64,000 nucleotides of DNA from Streptomyces sp. NBC_01262 (GTDB lineage Bacteria; Actinomycetota; Actinomycetes; Streptomycetales; Streptomycetaceae), in NCBI RefSeq assembly GCF_036226365.1, contig NZ_CP108462.1:4958501-5022500 (forward strand), written 5' to 3'. Position 1 is the stretch's first letter; every line of letters starts with the position of its first letter. Below the pieces are notes generated by a model. It searched no databases, was not told where the DNA came from, and saw nothing but the letters and a program-made list of their open reading frames with translations. The position numbers and the translations under genes were made by a program. Below are positions 9,963 to 19,507 of the stretch, piece after piece.

Positions 9963-11975
9963 CTAGATGTCGAGGAAGCGGACATCCTTGGCGTTGCGCT
10001 GGATGAAGGAGCGCCGGGCCTCGACGTCCTCACCCATCAGCACCGAGAACAGGTCGTCGGCGAGGGCGGCGTCGTCCAGAGTGACCTGGCCGAGAACGCG
10101 GTGGTCGACGTCCATGGTGGTGATCCGCAGCTCCTCGGCGTTCATCTCACCGAGGCCCTTGAACCGCTGGATCGAGTCCTCGCGGGTGCGCTTGCCCTGC
10201 TGGCGGCCCAGCTCGATCAGGGCGTCGCGCTCGGAGTCGGAGTACGCGTACTCGAAGTCGTCCCGGCCCCACTTGATCTTGTACAGCGGCGGGCGGGACA
10301 GATACACGTGCCCGGCCTCGACCAGCGGGCGCATGAAGCGGAAGAGGAAGGTCAGCAGCAGGGTGTTGATGTGCTGGCCGTCGACGTCGGCGTCCGCCAT
10401 CAGAATGATCTTGTGATAGCGGAGCTTCGCGATGTCGAAGTCCTCGTGCACACCCGTACCGAAGGCCGAGATCAGCGCCTGGATCTCGGTGTTCTGCAGG
10501 ATCTTGTCGATCCGCGCCTTCTCGACGTTCAGGATCTTGCCGCGGATCGGGAGGATCGCCTGGTACTGCGGATTACGGCCGGCCTTCGCCGAACCGCCGG
10601 CCGAGTCACCCTCGACGATGAAGATCTCGCACTTGGACGGGTCGTTGGACTGGCAGTCGCTGAGCTTGCCCGGCAGCGACGCCGTCTCCAGCAGCCCCTT
10701 GCGACGGGTCAGGTCACGCGCCTTGCGGGCCGCGACCCGGGCGGTGGCCGCCTGGATCGACTTGCGGATGATGTCCGCGGCCTCGGTCGGATTGCGGTCC
10801 AGCCAGTCGGTGAGGTGCTCGTGCACGACCTTCTGCACGAAGGTCTTCGCCTCGGTGTTGCCCAGCTTGGTCTTGGTCTGGCCCTCGAACTGCGGCTCAC
10901 CGAGCTTGACCGAGATGATCGCGGTGAGACCCTCGCGGATGTCCTCGCCCGCCAGGTTCTCGTCCTTCTCGCGGAGCAGCTTCTTCTCGCGCGCGTAGCG
11001 GTTGACCAGACCGGTCAGCGCCGCGCGGAAGCCCTCCTCGTGGGTGCCGCCCTCATGCGTGTGGATCGTGTTCGCGAAGCTGTAGACACCCTCGCTGTAC
11101 TGGGTGTTCCACTGCATCGCGACCTCGACCGAGAGCAGCCGCTCCTTGTCCTCGGCCTCGATGTCGATCACCGTGGGGTGGATGAGCTCGCCCTTGCGCG
11201 AGTTCAGGTACTTCACGAAGTCGACGATGCCGCCCTCGTAGTAGTACCGGACGTTCAGCGGCTTGCCGTCCTCGTCGACGTGCTCCGCGCGCTCGTCCGT
11301 CAGCGAGATGGTCAGGCCCTTGTTCAGGAACGCCATCTCCTGGAAGCGCCGCGACAGCGTCTCGAAGGAGTAATCGGTGGTCTCGAAGATGTCACCGTCG
11401 GCCCAGAAGGTCACCGTGGTGCCGGTTTCCGAGATGGGCTCGTTCTTCTGCAGCGGGGCCGTCGGCACACCCAGCTTGTAGTCCTGCGTCCAGCGGAAAC
11501 CCTCCGTCCGGACCTCCACCGCCACCTTGGTCGACAGCGCGTTGACGACCGAGACGCCCACACCGTGCAGACCACCGGAGACGGCATAACCGCCGCCGCC
11601 GAACTTGCCGCCCGCGTGCAGCACGGTCAGCACGACCTCGACCGCCGGCTTCCCCTCGGAGGGGATGATCCCCACCGGGATGCCGCGACCGTTGTCGATC
11701 ACGCGCACGCCGCCGTCGGCCAGGATCGTCACATCAATGGTGTCCGCATGACCGGCCAGGGCCTCGTCGACCGAGTTGTCGACGACCTCTTGGACAAGGT
11801 GATGCAGACCACGCTCACCCGTCGAGCCGATGTACATACCGGGACGCTTGCGCACGGCGTCAAGGCCCTCAAGGACCGTGATCGCGCTGGCGTCGTAGGA
11901 CGAACCGCTGGACGGCGCGCCGGAGCCGGCTGCTGTGGACGTTTTGCTCTCGTTGGGGTTGCCGGAATCGGCCAC
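9963..11975 (-). CDS. gyrB: DNA gyrase subunit B
   Basis: A 670-residue GyrB, the ATPase subunit of gyrase. The GHKL ATP site includes QEVVDNSVDEA and DNGRGIPVG, the TOPRIM domain has EGDSAGGSA and DADVDGQHI, and the C-terminus ends in the typical NAKDVRFLDI. The GTG at 11975 (VADSGNPNE) is chosen over an ATG eight codons upstream because AAAGGG lies in front of it and streptomycete GyrB proteins begin this way. About 248 bp separate it from dciA and hold the likely promoter; no other gene is seen there. Confidence 0.98.
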   Translation of the reverse strand: MADSGNPNESKTSTAAGSGAPSSGSSYDASAITVLEGLDAVRKRPGMYIGSTGERGLHHLVQEVVDNSVDEALAGHADTIDVTILADGGVRVIDNGRGIPVGIIPSEGKPAVEVVLTVLHAGGKFGGGGYAVSGGLHGVGVSVVNALSTKVAVEVRTEGFRWTQDYKLGVPTAPLQKNEPISETGTTVTFWADGDIFETTDYSFETLSRRFQEMAFLNKGLTISLTDERAEHVDEDGKPLNVRYYYEGGIVDFVKYLNSRKGELIHPTVIDIEAEDKERLLSVEVAMQWNTQYSEGVYSFANTIHTHEGGTHEEGFRAALTGLVNRYAREKKLLREKDENLAGEDIREGLTAIISVKLGEPQFEGQTKTKLGNTEAKTFVQKVVHEHLTDWLDRNPTEAADIIRKSIQAATARVAARKARDLTRRKGLLETASLPGKLSDCQSNDPSKCEIFIVEGDSAGGSAKAGRNPQYQAILPIRGKILNVEKARIDKILQNTEIQALISAFGTGVHEDFDIAKLRYHKIILMADADVDGQHINTLLLTFLFRFMRPLVEAGHVYLSRPPLYKIKWGRDDFEYAYSDSERDALIELGRQQGKRTREDSIQRFKGLGEMNAEELRITTMDVDHRVLGQVTLDDAALADDLFSVLMGEDVEARRSFIQRNAKDVRFLDI

Positions 11976-12223
11976 GAAGCGCCCTTTCTGGCACAGCACG
12001 AGCCGTCTCCCGCTCCGGCGGGATCGGCTTCGTTGTTCGACATGTTCCGCGAGTGGGCGGCGTACGCCACCAGTCTACCGGTAGCGCCGACATAGATGGG
12101 GCTTTGGCGGTACCTGAGTTCCCATGTGCCGACCTGAACCGCCCGCACCCGACTCCCTACACGCAACCCCCGGCCAAAAACGGCCTACGCGGGCGCTCAG
12201 GGCTTCGGGCTGTCAACCCCCCG

Positions 12224-12754
12224 CTACCCATAGGTATCGCCAGGACCACGACTGCCGGGCGCCCGCAGCCGCCCGTACAGCCGGGGCGGCCCGGCCGGCG
12301 CCAGAACCTTGATCGACTTCACCGTGCCATGGCCCAGATCCGCATTAAGCCTGGCCACGATGGTCGGAGTCAGCAGCCGCAGCTGCGTCGCCCAGGCCGT
12401 GGAATCGCACTGAACGGTGAGCACCCGCTCGTCCTCGTCGTACTTCTGCGGCTCGCAGTGCAACGCGATGTCGTCACCCACCAACTGCGGCCAGCGCCCC
12501 ATCACCCCGCCCACCGCCGCCGGCGCCTCCCAGCCACGCTCGGTGATCAGCCGGTTGATCGCCGCACCCAGCGGCAGCGGATCGCGCCCGTCCGCCCGCG
12601 CACCACTGCGCAAGCCCCCGCGCCGGGCCTGCTTCTTCTGCTGCGCCGCCGCCCCCCGCGCCCGCGCCTGCTCCTTCGCCGCACGCAACGCCACACGCGC
12701 AAGGTCGACACCGGACGGCTCCGGCGCCGGGTTCGGGATCTCCTGATCGCTCAC
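12224..12754 (-). CDS. dciA: DciA-type helicase loader (DUF721)
   Basis: A 176-residue DUF721 protein. The N-terminal half is basic with a charged helix (ALRAAKEQARARGAAAQQKK); the C-terminal part carries the KH-like DUF721 core (WPQLVGDDIALHCEP ... LTVQCDSTAWATQLRLL). The family member DciA loads the DnaB helicase in bacteria lacking DnaC/DnaI, which fits this origin-proximal position between recF and gyrB and the presence of dnaB in the window. The GTG start overlaps the recF stop by four bases (GTGA), a sign of coupled translation. Confidence 0.9.
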   Translation of the reverse strand: MSDQEIPNPAPEPSGVDLARVALRAAKEQARARGAAAQQKKQARRGGLRSGARADGRDPLPLGAAINRLITERGWEAPAAVGGVMGRWPQLVGDDIALHCEPQKYDEDERVLTVQCDSTAWATQLRLLTPTIVARLNADLGHGTVKSIKVLAPAGPPRLYGRLRAPGSRGPGDTYG

Positions 12755-13881
12755 GCCCGCTCCACCAGCCCGTCCTGCACCACATAGCGAGCGCCGACCA
12801 GCACCCCCGGCACGTCATCGTCCACCGCCGCCGTCACCAGCACCTGCTCGCCCGGCGCCACCAGCTCCGCGAGCCGCGCACGCCGCTTCTCGTCCAGCTC
12901 CGCGAACACGTCGTCCAGGACCAGCACCGGCTCGTTGCCGTCCGCGCGCAACAGGTCGTACGAGGCCAGCCGCAGCGCCAGCGCGTACGACCAGGACTCG
13001 CCATGACTGGCGTAACCCTTCGCGGGCAGCTGCCCCAGCTTCAGGACCAGGTCGTCACGGTGCGGGCCGACCAGCGTCACCCCGCGCTCGATCTCCTGCT
13101 TACGGGACTCGGTCAGGGCCTCCATCAGCGCCTCGAACAGCCCCTCGCGCCCGCTCGCCGTGGCCATCCGCTCACCGATCGAACCGCGGTACTCCAACGC
13201 GAGCGGCCCGCCGCCCGGCGCCAGCTGCTCATACGCCTTGTCCGCCAGCGGCTGCAAGGCGTGCACCAGATCCAGCCGGTACGCCAGAAGCTCGGCGCCG
13301 GCCCTCGCGAGGTGCTGGTCCCACACGTCGAGCGTGGACAGATCGCCGCCGCGCCCGCCATGACGGCGGGCCATCGCGGCGGACTTCAGAAGAGTGTTGC
13401 GCTGCTTCAGCACCCGCTCGTAATCGCTGCGCACCCCCGCCAGACGCGGAGCGCGGGCGGTGAGCAGCTCATCGAGGAACCGGCGGCGCTCGCCCGGATC
13501 GCCCTTGACCAGAGCCAGGTCCTCGGGAGCGAACAGGACGGTCCGGACTATGCCGAGCACATCACGCGGCCGCACCTGCGAAGAGCGGTTGATCCGGGCG
13601 CGGTTGGACCTGCCCGGGTTGATCTCCAGCTCGACCAGCTGCTGCCGGTCGCCCTGGACGACCGCCGCCCGCACGATCGCCCGGTCCGCGCCCATGCGCA
13701 CCAGCGGGGCGTCATTGGCGACCCGGTGGCTGCCCAGCGTCGCGAGATAGCCGACCGCCTCGACCAGATTGGTCTTGCCCTGGCCGTTCGGCCCCACGAA
13801 AGCCGTGACGCCCGGGTCGAGCGGAACTTCGACCCGGGCGTAGGAGCGGAAGTCGGCGAGTGACAGATGCGCGACATGCAT
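12751..13881 (-). CDS. recF: DNA replication/repair protein RecF
   Basis: A 376-residue SMC-like ATPase that helps load RecA at single-strand gaps. The Walker A motif GPNGQGKTN is at about residues 30-38, Asp-rich Walker B LVLDDVFAELD lies near 320, and the signature segment (SHGESWSYALALRLA) precedes it. Length is normal for the family. It lies between gnd and dciA on the same strand, the standard streptomycete order. Confidence 0.97.
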   Translation of the reverse strand: MHVAHLSLADFRSYARVEVPLDPGVTAFVGPNGQGKTNLVEAVGYLATLGSHRVANDAPLVRMGADRAIVRAAVVQGDRQQLVELEINPGRSNRARINRSSQVRPRDVLGIVRTVLFAPEDLALVKGDPGERRRFLDELLTARAPRLAGVRSDYERVLKQRNTLLKSAAMARRHGGRGGDLSTLDVWDQHLARAGAELLAYRLDLVHALQPLADKAYEQLAPGGGPLALEYRGSIGERMATASGREGLFEALMEALTESRKQEIERGVTLVGPHRDDLVLKLGQLPAKGYASHGESWSYALALRLASYDLLRADGNEPVLVLDDVFAELDEKRRARLAELVAPGEQVLVTAAVDDDVPGVLVGARYVVQDGLVERA

Positions 13882-13915
13882 GGCTGTGCGCCGACTCCCT
13901 TCTGCGTCTGTGTAC

Positions 13916-14791
13916 TTACTTGCTCTCGACCGCGTGGCCGCCGAACTGGTTGCGCAGCGCGGCGATCATCTTCATCTGCGGCGAGTCGTCCTGACGCGAG
14001 GCGAACCGCGCGAACAGCGAGGCCGTGATCGCCGGCAGCGGCACCGCGTTGTCGATGGCCGCCTCGACCGTCCAGCGGCCCTCGCCGGAGTCCGCCGCGT
14101 AACCCTTGAGCGTTTCGAGGTGCTCGTCCTCGTCCAGCGCGTTGACCGCCAGGTCCAGCAGCCAGGAACGGATGACCGTGCCCTCCTGCCAGGACCGGAA
14201 GACCTCACGGACGTCGGTGACCGAGTGCACCGCCTCCAGCAGCTCCCAGCCCTCGGCGTACGCCTGCATCATCGCGTACTCGATGCCGTTGTGAACCATC
14301 TTCGCGAAGTGGCCCGCGCCGACCTTGCCCGCGTGGACCGAGCCGAACTGGCCCACCGGCTTGAGGGCGTTGAAGACCGGCTGCACCTTCTCGACGTCCT
14401 CGGGCTCGCCGCCGTACATCAGCGCATAGCCGTTCTCCAGGCCCCAGACGCCGCCGGAGACACCGCAGTCGACGAAGCCGATGCCCTTGGCCTTCAGCTC
14501 CGCCGCGTGCTTCTCGTCATCCGTCCAGCGCGAGTTGCCGCCGTCCACCACGACATCACCGGGGGAGAGCAGCTCGCCGAGCTCGTCGATGGTCGACTGG
14601 GTGGCCGCGCCGGCCGGGACCATCACCCACACGACCCGTGGCGCAGCCAGCTTGTCCACAAGCTCACCGAGGCTGTGGACATCGGCGAGATCCGGGTTGC
14701 GGTCGTAGCCGATGACCGTGTGGCCGGCCTGGCGGATGCGCAGGCGCATGTTGCCGCCCATCTTGCCGAGACCGATGAGACCGAGCTCCAT
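13916..14791 (-). CDS. gnd: 6-phosphogluconate dehydrogenase, decarboxylating (short form)
   Basis: A 291-residue enzyme converting 6-phosphogluconate to ribulose 5-phosphate with production of NAD(P)H. The Rossmann motif GLIGLGKMGGNM is at the very N-terminus, the substrate loop VDGGNSRW near residue 83, the conserved GVSGGVWG near 115, and the catalytic Lys segment HFAKMVHNGIEYAMM near 166. At about 300 residues it is the short, YqeC-like type, not the 470-residue form. Its place between dnaN and recF is a typical feature of streptomycetes. Confidence 0.95.
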   Translation of the reverse strand: MELGLIGLGKMGGNMRLRIRQAGHTVIGYDRNPDLADVHSLGELVDKLAAPRVVWVMVPAGAATQSTIDELGELLSPGDVVVDGGNSRWTDDEKHAAELKAKGIGFVDCGVSGGVWGLENGYALMYGGEPEDVEKVQPVFNALKPVGQFGSVHAGKVGAGHFAKMVHNGIEYAMMQAYAEGWELLEAVHSVTDVREVFRSWQEGTVIRSWLLDLAVNALDEDEHLETLKGYAADSGEGRWTVEAAIDNAVPLPAITASLFARFASRQDDSPQMKMIAALRNQFGGHAVESK

Positions 14792-14880
14792 CGTTGATCC
14801 TTCGTTCGAAGCCTTGCCTGACCTACGTTGAGCCTACGTCGGCGGCATACCGCCCGCGCCGCAGGCTCAACGGGACAGAC

Positions 14881-16011
14881 TCAGCCCGAAAGACGGACCG
14901 GCATGATCAGGTACTTGTACGCCTGGTCGGCCTCGGCGTCGACCGCCGGACGGCCGCTCAGCAGCGCGGGCTTGGTCGAGGTGGTGAACGACAGCTGGGC
15001 CACCGGGGAGTCGATCGCGCTCAGCCCGTCCAGCAGGAAGGTCGGGTTGAAGGCGATCGAGATGTCGTCGCCGTCCAGCTTGGCGTCGACCCGCTCCACA
15101 GCCTGTGCGTCGTCACTGGAACCGGCCTCCAGGGTGAGCACACCCTGCTCGAAGCTCAGCCGGACAGGGGTGTTGCGCTCGGCGACGAGCGCGACGCGCT
15201 TGACGGCCTCGACGAACGGCGCGGTCTCGATCACCGCGATCGAGGCGAACTCGGTCGGGAAGAGCGTGCGGTACTTCGGCAGGTCGCCCTCAAGCAGCCG
15301 GGTGGTGGTGCGGCGGCCCGCGCCCTCGAAGCCGATCAGGCCCTCACCGGCCCCGGAGCCCGCCAGCGCGATGGAGACGGTGTCGCCGTTGGTCAGCGAC
15401 TTGGCGGTGTCCAGCAGCGTCTTGGCGGGCACCAGGGCGACAGCGGAGATGTCCGGCTGCTCCGGCTTCCACAGGAACTCGCGGACCGCGAAGCGGTAGC
15501 GGTCGGTGGAGGCCAGGGTGACCGTGTCGCCCTCGATCTCGATCCGTACGCCGGTCAGCACCGGGAGGGTGTCGTCACGGCCGGCGGCGATGGCCACCTG
15601 GGCGGCGGCCGCGGCGAAGACCTCGCCGGGGACGGTGCCGGTGGCGGTGGGCATGTCGGGCAGTGCCGGGTACTCCTCCACAGGCAGGGTGTGGAGTGTG
15701 AACCGGGAACTGCCGCAGACGACGGTGACCCGGGCACCCTCGGTGGAGATCTCCACAGGCCTGTTGGGAAGTGCGCGGGCGATGTCGGCGAGCAGCCGGC
15801 CGGAGACGAGGACGGTGCCGTCCTCCTCGACGTCGGCCTCGACCGAGACCCGGGCGGAGACCTCGTAGTCGAAGCCGGACAGGCTCAGCGAGCCGTCCTC
15901 CGCCTTCAGCAGCAGGCCCGCGAGAACGGGCACCGGGGGACGGGCCGGGAGACTGCGGGCCGCCCAGGCCACTGCCTCCGCGAGTACATCGCGCTCCACC
16001 CGGATCTTCAC
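14881..16011 (-). CDS. dnaN: DNA polymerase III beta sliding clamp
   Basis: A 376-residue clamp that tethers the replicative polymerase to DNA. The protein starts KIRVERDVLAEAVAWAARSL and ends YLIMPVRLSG, the conserved C-terminus whose hydrophobic pocket binds clamp partners. The GTG at 16011 is chosen because GGAGG lies 9-10 bases upstream; the frame is open for 34 more codons, but those fall inside the origin. The gene borders oriC. Confidence 0.98.
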   Translation of the reverse strand: MKIRVERDVLAEAVAWAARSLPARPPVPVLAGLLLKAEDGSLSLSGFDYEVSARVSVEADVEEDGTVLVSGRLLADIARALPNRPVEISTEGARVTVVCGSSRFTLHTLPVEEYPALPDMPTATGTVPGEVFAAAAAQVAIAAGRDDTLPVLTGVRIEIEGDTVTLASTDRYRFAVREFLWKPEQPDISAVALVPAKTLLDTAKSLTNGDTVSIALAGSGAGEGLIGFEGAGRRTTTRLLEGDLPKYRTLFPTEFASIAVIETAPFVEAVKRVALVAERNTPVRLSFEQGVLTLEAGSSDDAQAVERVDAKLDGDDISIAFNPTFLLDGLSAIDSPVAQLSFTTSTKPALLSGRPAVDAEADQAYKYLIMPVRLSG

Positions 16012-16780
16012 CGGAACCGCCTCCTGCTTGTTGCTGGCTGTCTTTGCCCGGGGACCAGTCTGACAGCCGTCACTGACAACCGGAGCGGGTTGGGTCAAGC
16101 CTGCGGTCAGCATGCCAGGTGGCCCGAGGCGCGGTTGTGCACAGGCCCCGCTTCGAAGCGGACTTCTCGGGATCTCTGGTTAGTCGTAGTAGTAGGGGCT
16201 GTGGATACCGTGGATAAGTGGTTCCCGCGCAGGTCAAGCCCCGTTTTTTGTCCACCGGTCCTGTGGACCGCACCTGGGGATGAACACCTGGTTCTGTGGA
16301 CAGCCAAAAGTTGTGCACACGGGATACACAGGTCAGGCCTGGTTCTCCCCAGCACTGTCCCCAGGAATACCCAGGTTCTCCCCAGCCCAATCCACCCCGT
16401 TGGTGTGACGGCTTTCACTCAAATCGGCGAGAGAACGGGTTTGGTTGCCGAACAGTGGACAGAGCTGTGGAGAAGCTGGGGACAACCGGCCCCAGCCTGT
16501 GGGCGGCCGGTGGACAACTCCGAGCGGCGGCTGTGGGCAGTGGATCTGCCCACAGCCTGGGGACAAAGGTTGTTCACAAATCCCCAGCCCTCCCACCTGG
16601 CGTCACGAGTATGCCGCAGGCCCGGCTGTGGACAGGGCTGGGACAACTTGGACATCCCCAGGCTGTGGACGGGGATTTCCGGGTCGATCTGTGGAGAGAC
16701 GTTCCTGTCGGCCCCGGAACGGCGGGGAATCGAACAGGAGCTGGGCAGACGTGCGAACGGTCCGGGACGGCCAGGACAAC
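16012..16780. other. oriC: Chromosomal replication origin oriC with DnaA-box cluster
   Basis: An 0.8-kb non-coding region between dnaN and dnaA, full of DnaA-box-like 9-mers matching the streptomycete consensus TTGTCCACA. Plus-strand examples: TTGTGCACA at 16135 and 16311, TTGTCCACC at 16248, CTGCCCACA at 16546, TTGTTCACA at 16570. Minus-strand examples: TTATCCACG at 16209-16217, CTGTCCACA at 16295-16303 and 16627-16635, TTGTCCACC at 16509-16517, CTGCCCACA at 16532-16540, CCGTCCACA at 16664-16672. Boxes lie in both orientations. Several open frames cross the region but none has coding features. Confidence 0.95.
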
Positions 16781-16818
16781 GAAAAGCGCCCCGGGAGGGG
16801 GCTCCCGGGGCGCTTTTC
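16781..16818 (-). terminator. Terminator of dnaA
   Basis: A perfect 17-bp inverted repeat (GAAAAGCGCCCCGGGAG and its complement) with a 4-base loop, 23 bp past the dnaA stop. On the minus strand the stem ends with a short TTTTC, giving a near-classical intrinsic terminator that keeps dnaA transcription out of oriC. Confidence 0.9.
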
Positions 16819-16841
16819 GGTGCGTAAGAGAAGGTCTCGCG

Positions 16842-18608
16842 TCAGCTCTTGATGCGGTTGGTGAGCTCCGTGACCTGGTTGTAGATGGAGCGTCGCTCGG
16901 CCATCAGCGAACGGATCTTGCGGTCGGCGTGCATCACCGTCGTATGGTCGCGGCCCCCGAACAGCGCGCCGATCTTCGGCAGTGACAGGTCGGTGAGTTC
17001 GCGGCACAGGTACATGGCGATCTGCCGGGCCGTGACGAGCACCCGGCTGCGCGAGGAGCCGGAGAGGTCCTCCACGTCCAGACCGAAGTACGAGGCGGTC
17101 TCGGCCATGATCGCCGGACCGCTGATCTCCGGCAGCGAGTCCTCGCCGCCCGGGATCAGGTCCTTGAGCACGATCTCGGTCAGCTGGAGGTCCACCGGCT
17201 GCCGGTTGAGGCTCGCGAAGGCGGTGACCCGGATCAGGGCGCCCTCCAGCTCGCGGATGTTGCGCGAGATACGGCTGGCGATGAACTCCAGCACCTCGGG
17301 CGGGGCGTTGAGCTGCTCCTGTACGGCCTTCTTGCGCAGGATCGCGATCCGGGTCTCCAGCTCGGGCGGCTGGACGTCGGTGATCAGGCCCCACTCGAAG
17401 CGGTTGCGGAGCCGGTCCTCCAGGGTGACCAGCTGCTTGGGCGGCCGGTCGGAGGAGAGCACGATCTGCTTGTTGGCGTTGTGCAGGGTGTTGAAGGTGT
17501 GGAAGAACTCCTCCTGCGTCGACTCCTTGCTCGCCAGGAACTGGATGTCGTCGACCAGCAGGATGTCCATGTCCCGGTAGCGCTTGCGGAAGGCATCCGC
17601 CTTGCCGTCCCGGATGGAGTTGATGAACTCGTTGGTGAACTCCTCCGAGCTCACATACCGGACGCGGGTGCCCGGGTAGAGGCTGCGCGCGTAGTGCCCG
17701 ATGGCGTGCAGCAGGTGCGTCTTGCCGAGGCCGGACTCGCCGTAGATGAACAGCGGGTTGTACGCCTTGGCCGGCGCCTCGGCGACCGCCACGGCGGCGG
17801 CGTGCGCGAAGCGGTTGGACGCGCCGATGACGAACGTGTCGAAGAGGTACTTCGGGTTCAGGCGGGCGGTGGGCTCGGCCGGGCCGGACGGGCTGCTGCC
17901 TCCCCCGCTGGGCTTGGACGGCGGCTCGTGGCGCACCGGTGCCTGGGGCTGCTGCAACTGCTGATGCTGTTGTTGCTGCTGGGGCGGGGGGTGCGACTCG
18001 TAGCGGGGCTGCGGGGCCTGGAGATAGGGGTCGCGCTCGCCGTAGCCGCCGCCGGGCGGGCCGGGGCGCTGCTGCTGCCAGGAGTCGGGGGCCTGCTCGC
18101 GGGGCGGCCAGCCGCCGGGGGCGCCGCCCTGGTGGTCGGGGTAGGCGCGGCGCAGCCGGGGGCCGTCGTCCATGGGGGGCCGGTCGTAGGCCTCGTCGTA
18201 CTCGCGGCGGTGCTGGCCGCCGTACGGCTGGGACTCGGGGGCGCCGTAGGGCTGCTGCCCGTACTGCTGTTCCCCGTACTGGGGCGGGCCCTGGGCGGGC
18301 TGCTCGGGGGCCGAGGGGGCGGGGCCGGGCTCGGCGTCGGCGCCGGAGGCGACCGCGATGGCGATCCCGACCGGGTGGCCGAACTCATGGCTGAGCACCT
18401 CGGTGATCAGCGGCAGCAGCCGTCCTTCGAGGACGCTCTTGGCGAATTCGTTGGGGGCGGAGAGCACCGCGGTGCCCGCGACCAGCGCGAGCGGCTGGGT
18501 GCGCTTGAGCCAGTCCGCGTCCTTCGGTTTCAGGTCCTCGCTCTCCACCAGGATCTTCTGCAGGACCCTTGGCCACACTGAGGCAAGATCGGCAGTTACG
18601 TCGGCCAC
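16842..18608 (-). CDS. dnaA: Chromosomal replication initiator DnaA
   Basis: A 588-residue initiator. Domain I is at 1-90 (VWPRVLQKILVESED). A long Gln/Pro/Gly-rich domain II follows to about residue 250. The AAA+ domain has Walker A GESGLGKTH and Walker B ILLVDDIQF, and domain IV carries the DnaA signature (SLPKIGALFGGRDHTTVMHA). It binds the boxes in oriC and melts the origin. Streptomycete DnaA proteins are enlarged by domain II; here the linker is shorter than I recall for S. coelicolor. The GTG start is at 18608; a promoter with an adjacent DnaA box lies upstream. Confidence 0.98.
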   Translation of the reverse strand: MADVTADLASVWPRVLQKILVESEDLKPKDADWLKRTQPLALVAGTAVLSAPNEFAKSVLEGRLLPLITEVLSHEFGHPVGIAIAVASGADAEPGPAPSAPEQPAQGPPQYGEQQYGQQPYGAPESQPYGGQHRREYDEAYDRPPMDDGPRLRRAYPDHQGGAPGGWPPREQAPDSWQQQRPGPPGGGYGERDPYLQAPQPRYESHPPPQQQQQHQQLQQPQAPVRHEPPSKPSGGGSSPSGPAEPTARLNPKYLFDTFVIGASNRFAHAAAVAVAEAPAKAYNPLFIYGESGLGKTHLLHAIGHYARSLYPGTRVRYVSSEEFTNEFINSIRDGKADAFRKRYRDMDILLVDDIQFLASKESTQEEFFHTFNTLHNANKQIVLSSDRPPKQLVTLEDRLRNRFEWGLITDVQPPELETRIAILRKKAVQEQLNAPPEVLEFIASRISRNIRELEGALIRVTAFASLNRQPVDLQLTEIVLKDLIPGGEDSLPEISGPAIMAETASYFGLDVEDLSGSSRSRVLVTARQIAMYLCRELTDLSLPKIGALFGGRDHTTVMHADRKIRSLMAERRSIYNQVTELTNRIKS

Positions 18609-18679
18609 AGTGCACGCTCTCTCGAAATCCCACGAAGGTGTGGTTCTAGGGACGGGCGGGAAGGAATCGGGGTTCAGCC

Positions 18680-18722
18680 ACGGTAGTCAGCGTATGGTGC
18701 CCGGTTCAAGTCGTTGTCCACA
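18680..18722 (-). promoter_or_regulatory. Predicted dnaA promoter with DnaA box
   Basis: On the minus strand TTGAAC (18704-18709) and TACCGT (18680-18685) are separated by 18 bp, a good match to the housekeeping consensus. A perfect DnaA box TTGTCCACA lies at 18714-18722, just upstream of the -35 element, which fits autoregulation of dnaA. The rest of the 346-bp dnaA-rpmH gap holds only the rpmH promoter. Confidence 0.65.
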
Positions 18723-18775
18723 GGCTGTGCAAAAGCCCGTCGGATGGACGCGGTCCGGGCACCGCTGGTTCCGGT

Positions 18776-18805
18776 TTGACCTGATGACCCGGCCGCGCGT
18801 ACCGT
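18776..18805 (+). promoter_or_regulatory. Predicted rpmH promoter
   Basis: TTGACC at 18776-18781 and TACCGT at 18800-18805 with an 18-bp spacer form a strong housekeeping-type promoter about 150 bp upstream of rpmH, directed away from dnaA. Confidence 0.65.
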
Positions 18806-18954
18806 AACCAGGTCGAGTTGTCGATGGCTGCTGCCGCCTGCCTACCGATGGGCGAAGAAGCGGTGCACCCAGATGTTCCGCGAGCTTCCTCGTGGGCGCA
18901 CGGTGACAGCCAGGCGACGCCCCGCAACACACGAATTCATCCTGGAGCCCCCGA

Positions 18955-19092
18955 GTGAGCAAGCGCACCTTCCAGCCGAACAACCGTCGTCGCGCCAAGA
19001 CCCACGGCTTCCGGCTGCGTATGCGGACGCGCGCCGGTCGTGCGATTCTCGCGACCCGCCGCGGTAAGGGCCGCGCCAAGCTGTCCGCCTGA
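18955..19092 (+). CDS. rpmH: Ribosomal protein L34
   Basis: A 45-residue, highly basic protein (SKRTFQPNNRRRAKTHGFRL ... KGRAKLSA) of the large ribosomal subunit. The GTG start at 18955 is preceded by GGAG seven bases upstream. It is the first gene of the rpmH-rnpA-yidD-yidC-jag run, in the order found next to dnaA in most bacteria. Confidence 0.98.
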   Translation: MSKRTFQPNNRRRAKTHGFRLRMRTRAGRAILATRRGKGRAKLSA

Positions 19093-19111
19093 TTCGCACA
19101 GGCCTTATGTC

Positions 19112-19507
19112 GTGCTGCCCTCCGGGAATCGGCTGAGGCGGCGCCAGGACTTCGCGACCGCGGTACGCGGGCGCAGGGCCGGACGTCCGTTGCTGGTCGT
19201 CCATCTGCGTACGCAAACGCGTACGGACAACGGCTTCGCCGATGACATCACGGACCCGCATGCGGCGGGGGGAACCGTCCCCCCGGCGCGTGCGGGTTTC
19301 GTCGTGAGCAAAGCCGTGGGCAACGCGGTCACGCGCAACGCGGTCAAGCGCCGGCTTCGGCACCTGGTCCGCGAGCGACTGACTTTGCTGCCCCCCGGTA
19401 GCCTGGTAGTCGTACGAGCGCTGCCCGCCGCGGGCGACGCCGAATACGAGGAGCTGGCCCGAGACCTGGACGCCGCGTTGCAACGGCTCCTGGGGGTGGC
19501 GCGATGA
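19112..19507 (+). CDS. rnpA: Ribonuclease P protein component
   Basis: A 131-residue basic protein that binds the RNase P RNA and helps it cleave tRNA 5' leaders. The N-terminus LPSGNRLRRRQDFATAVRGR and the RNR-type motif (VSKAVGNAVTRNAVKRRLRH) are diagnostic. The GTG at 19112 is chosen because homologues begin LP.ENRL at this point; the frame is open further upstream but overlaps rpmH. The stop overlaps yidD by four bases (ATGA). Confidence 0.96.
   Translation: MLPSGNRLRRRQDFATAVRGRRAGRPLLVVHLRTQTRTDNGFADDITDPHAAGGTVPPARAGFVVSKAVGNAVTRNAVKRRLRHLVRERLTLLPPGSLVVVRALPAAGDAEYEELARDLDAALQRLLGVAR

Noticed and set aside
16296..16985. Open frames crossing oriC
   Set aside because: They overlap the DnaA boxes, the terminator and dnaA, and have no ribosome binding sites or conserved motifs.
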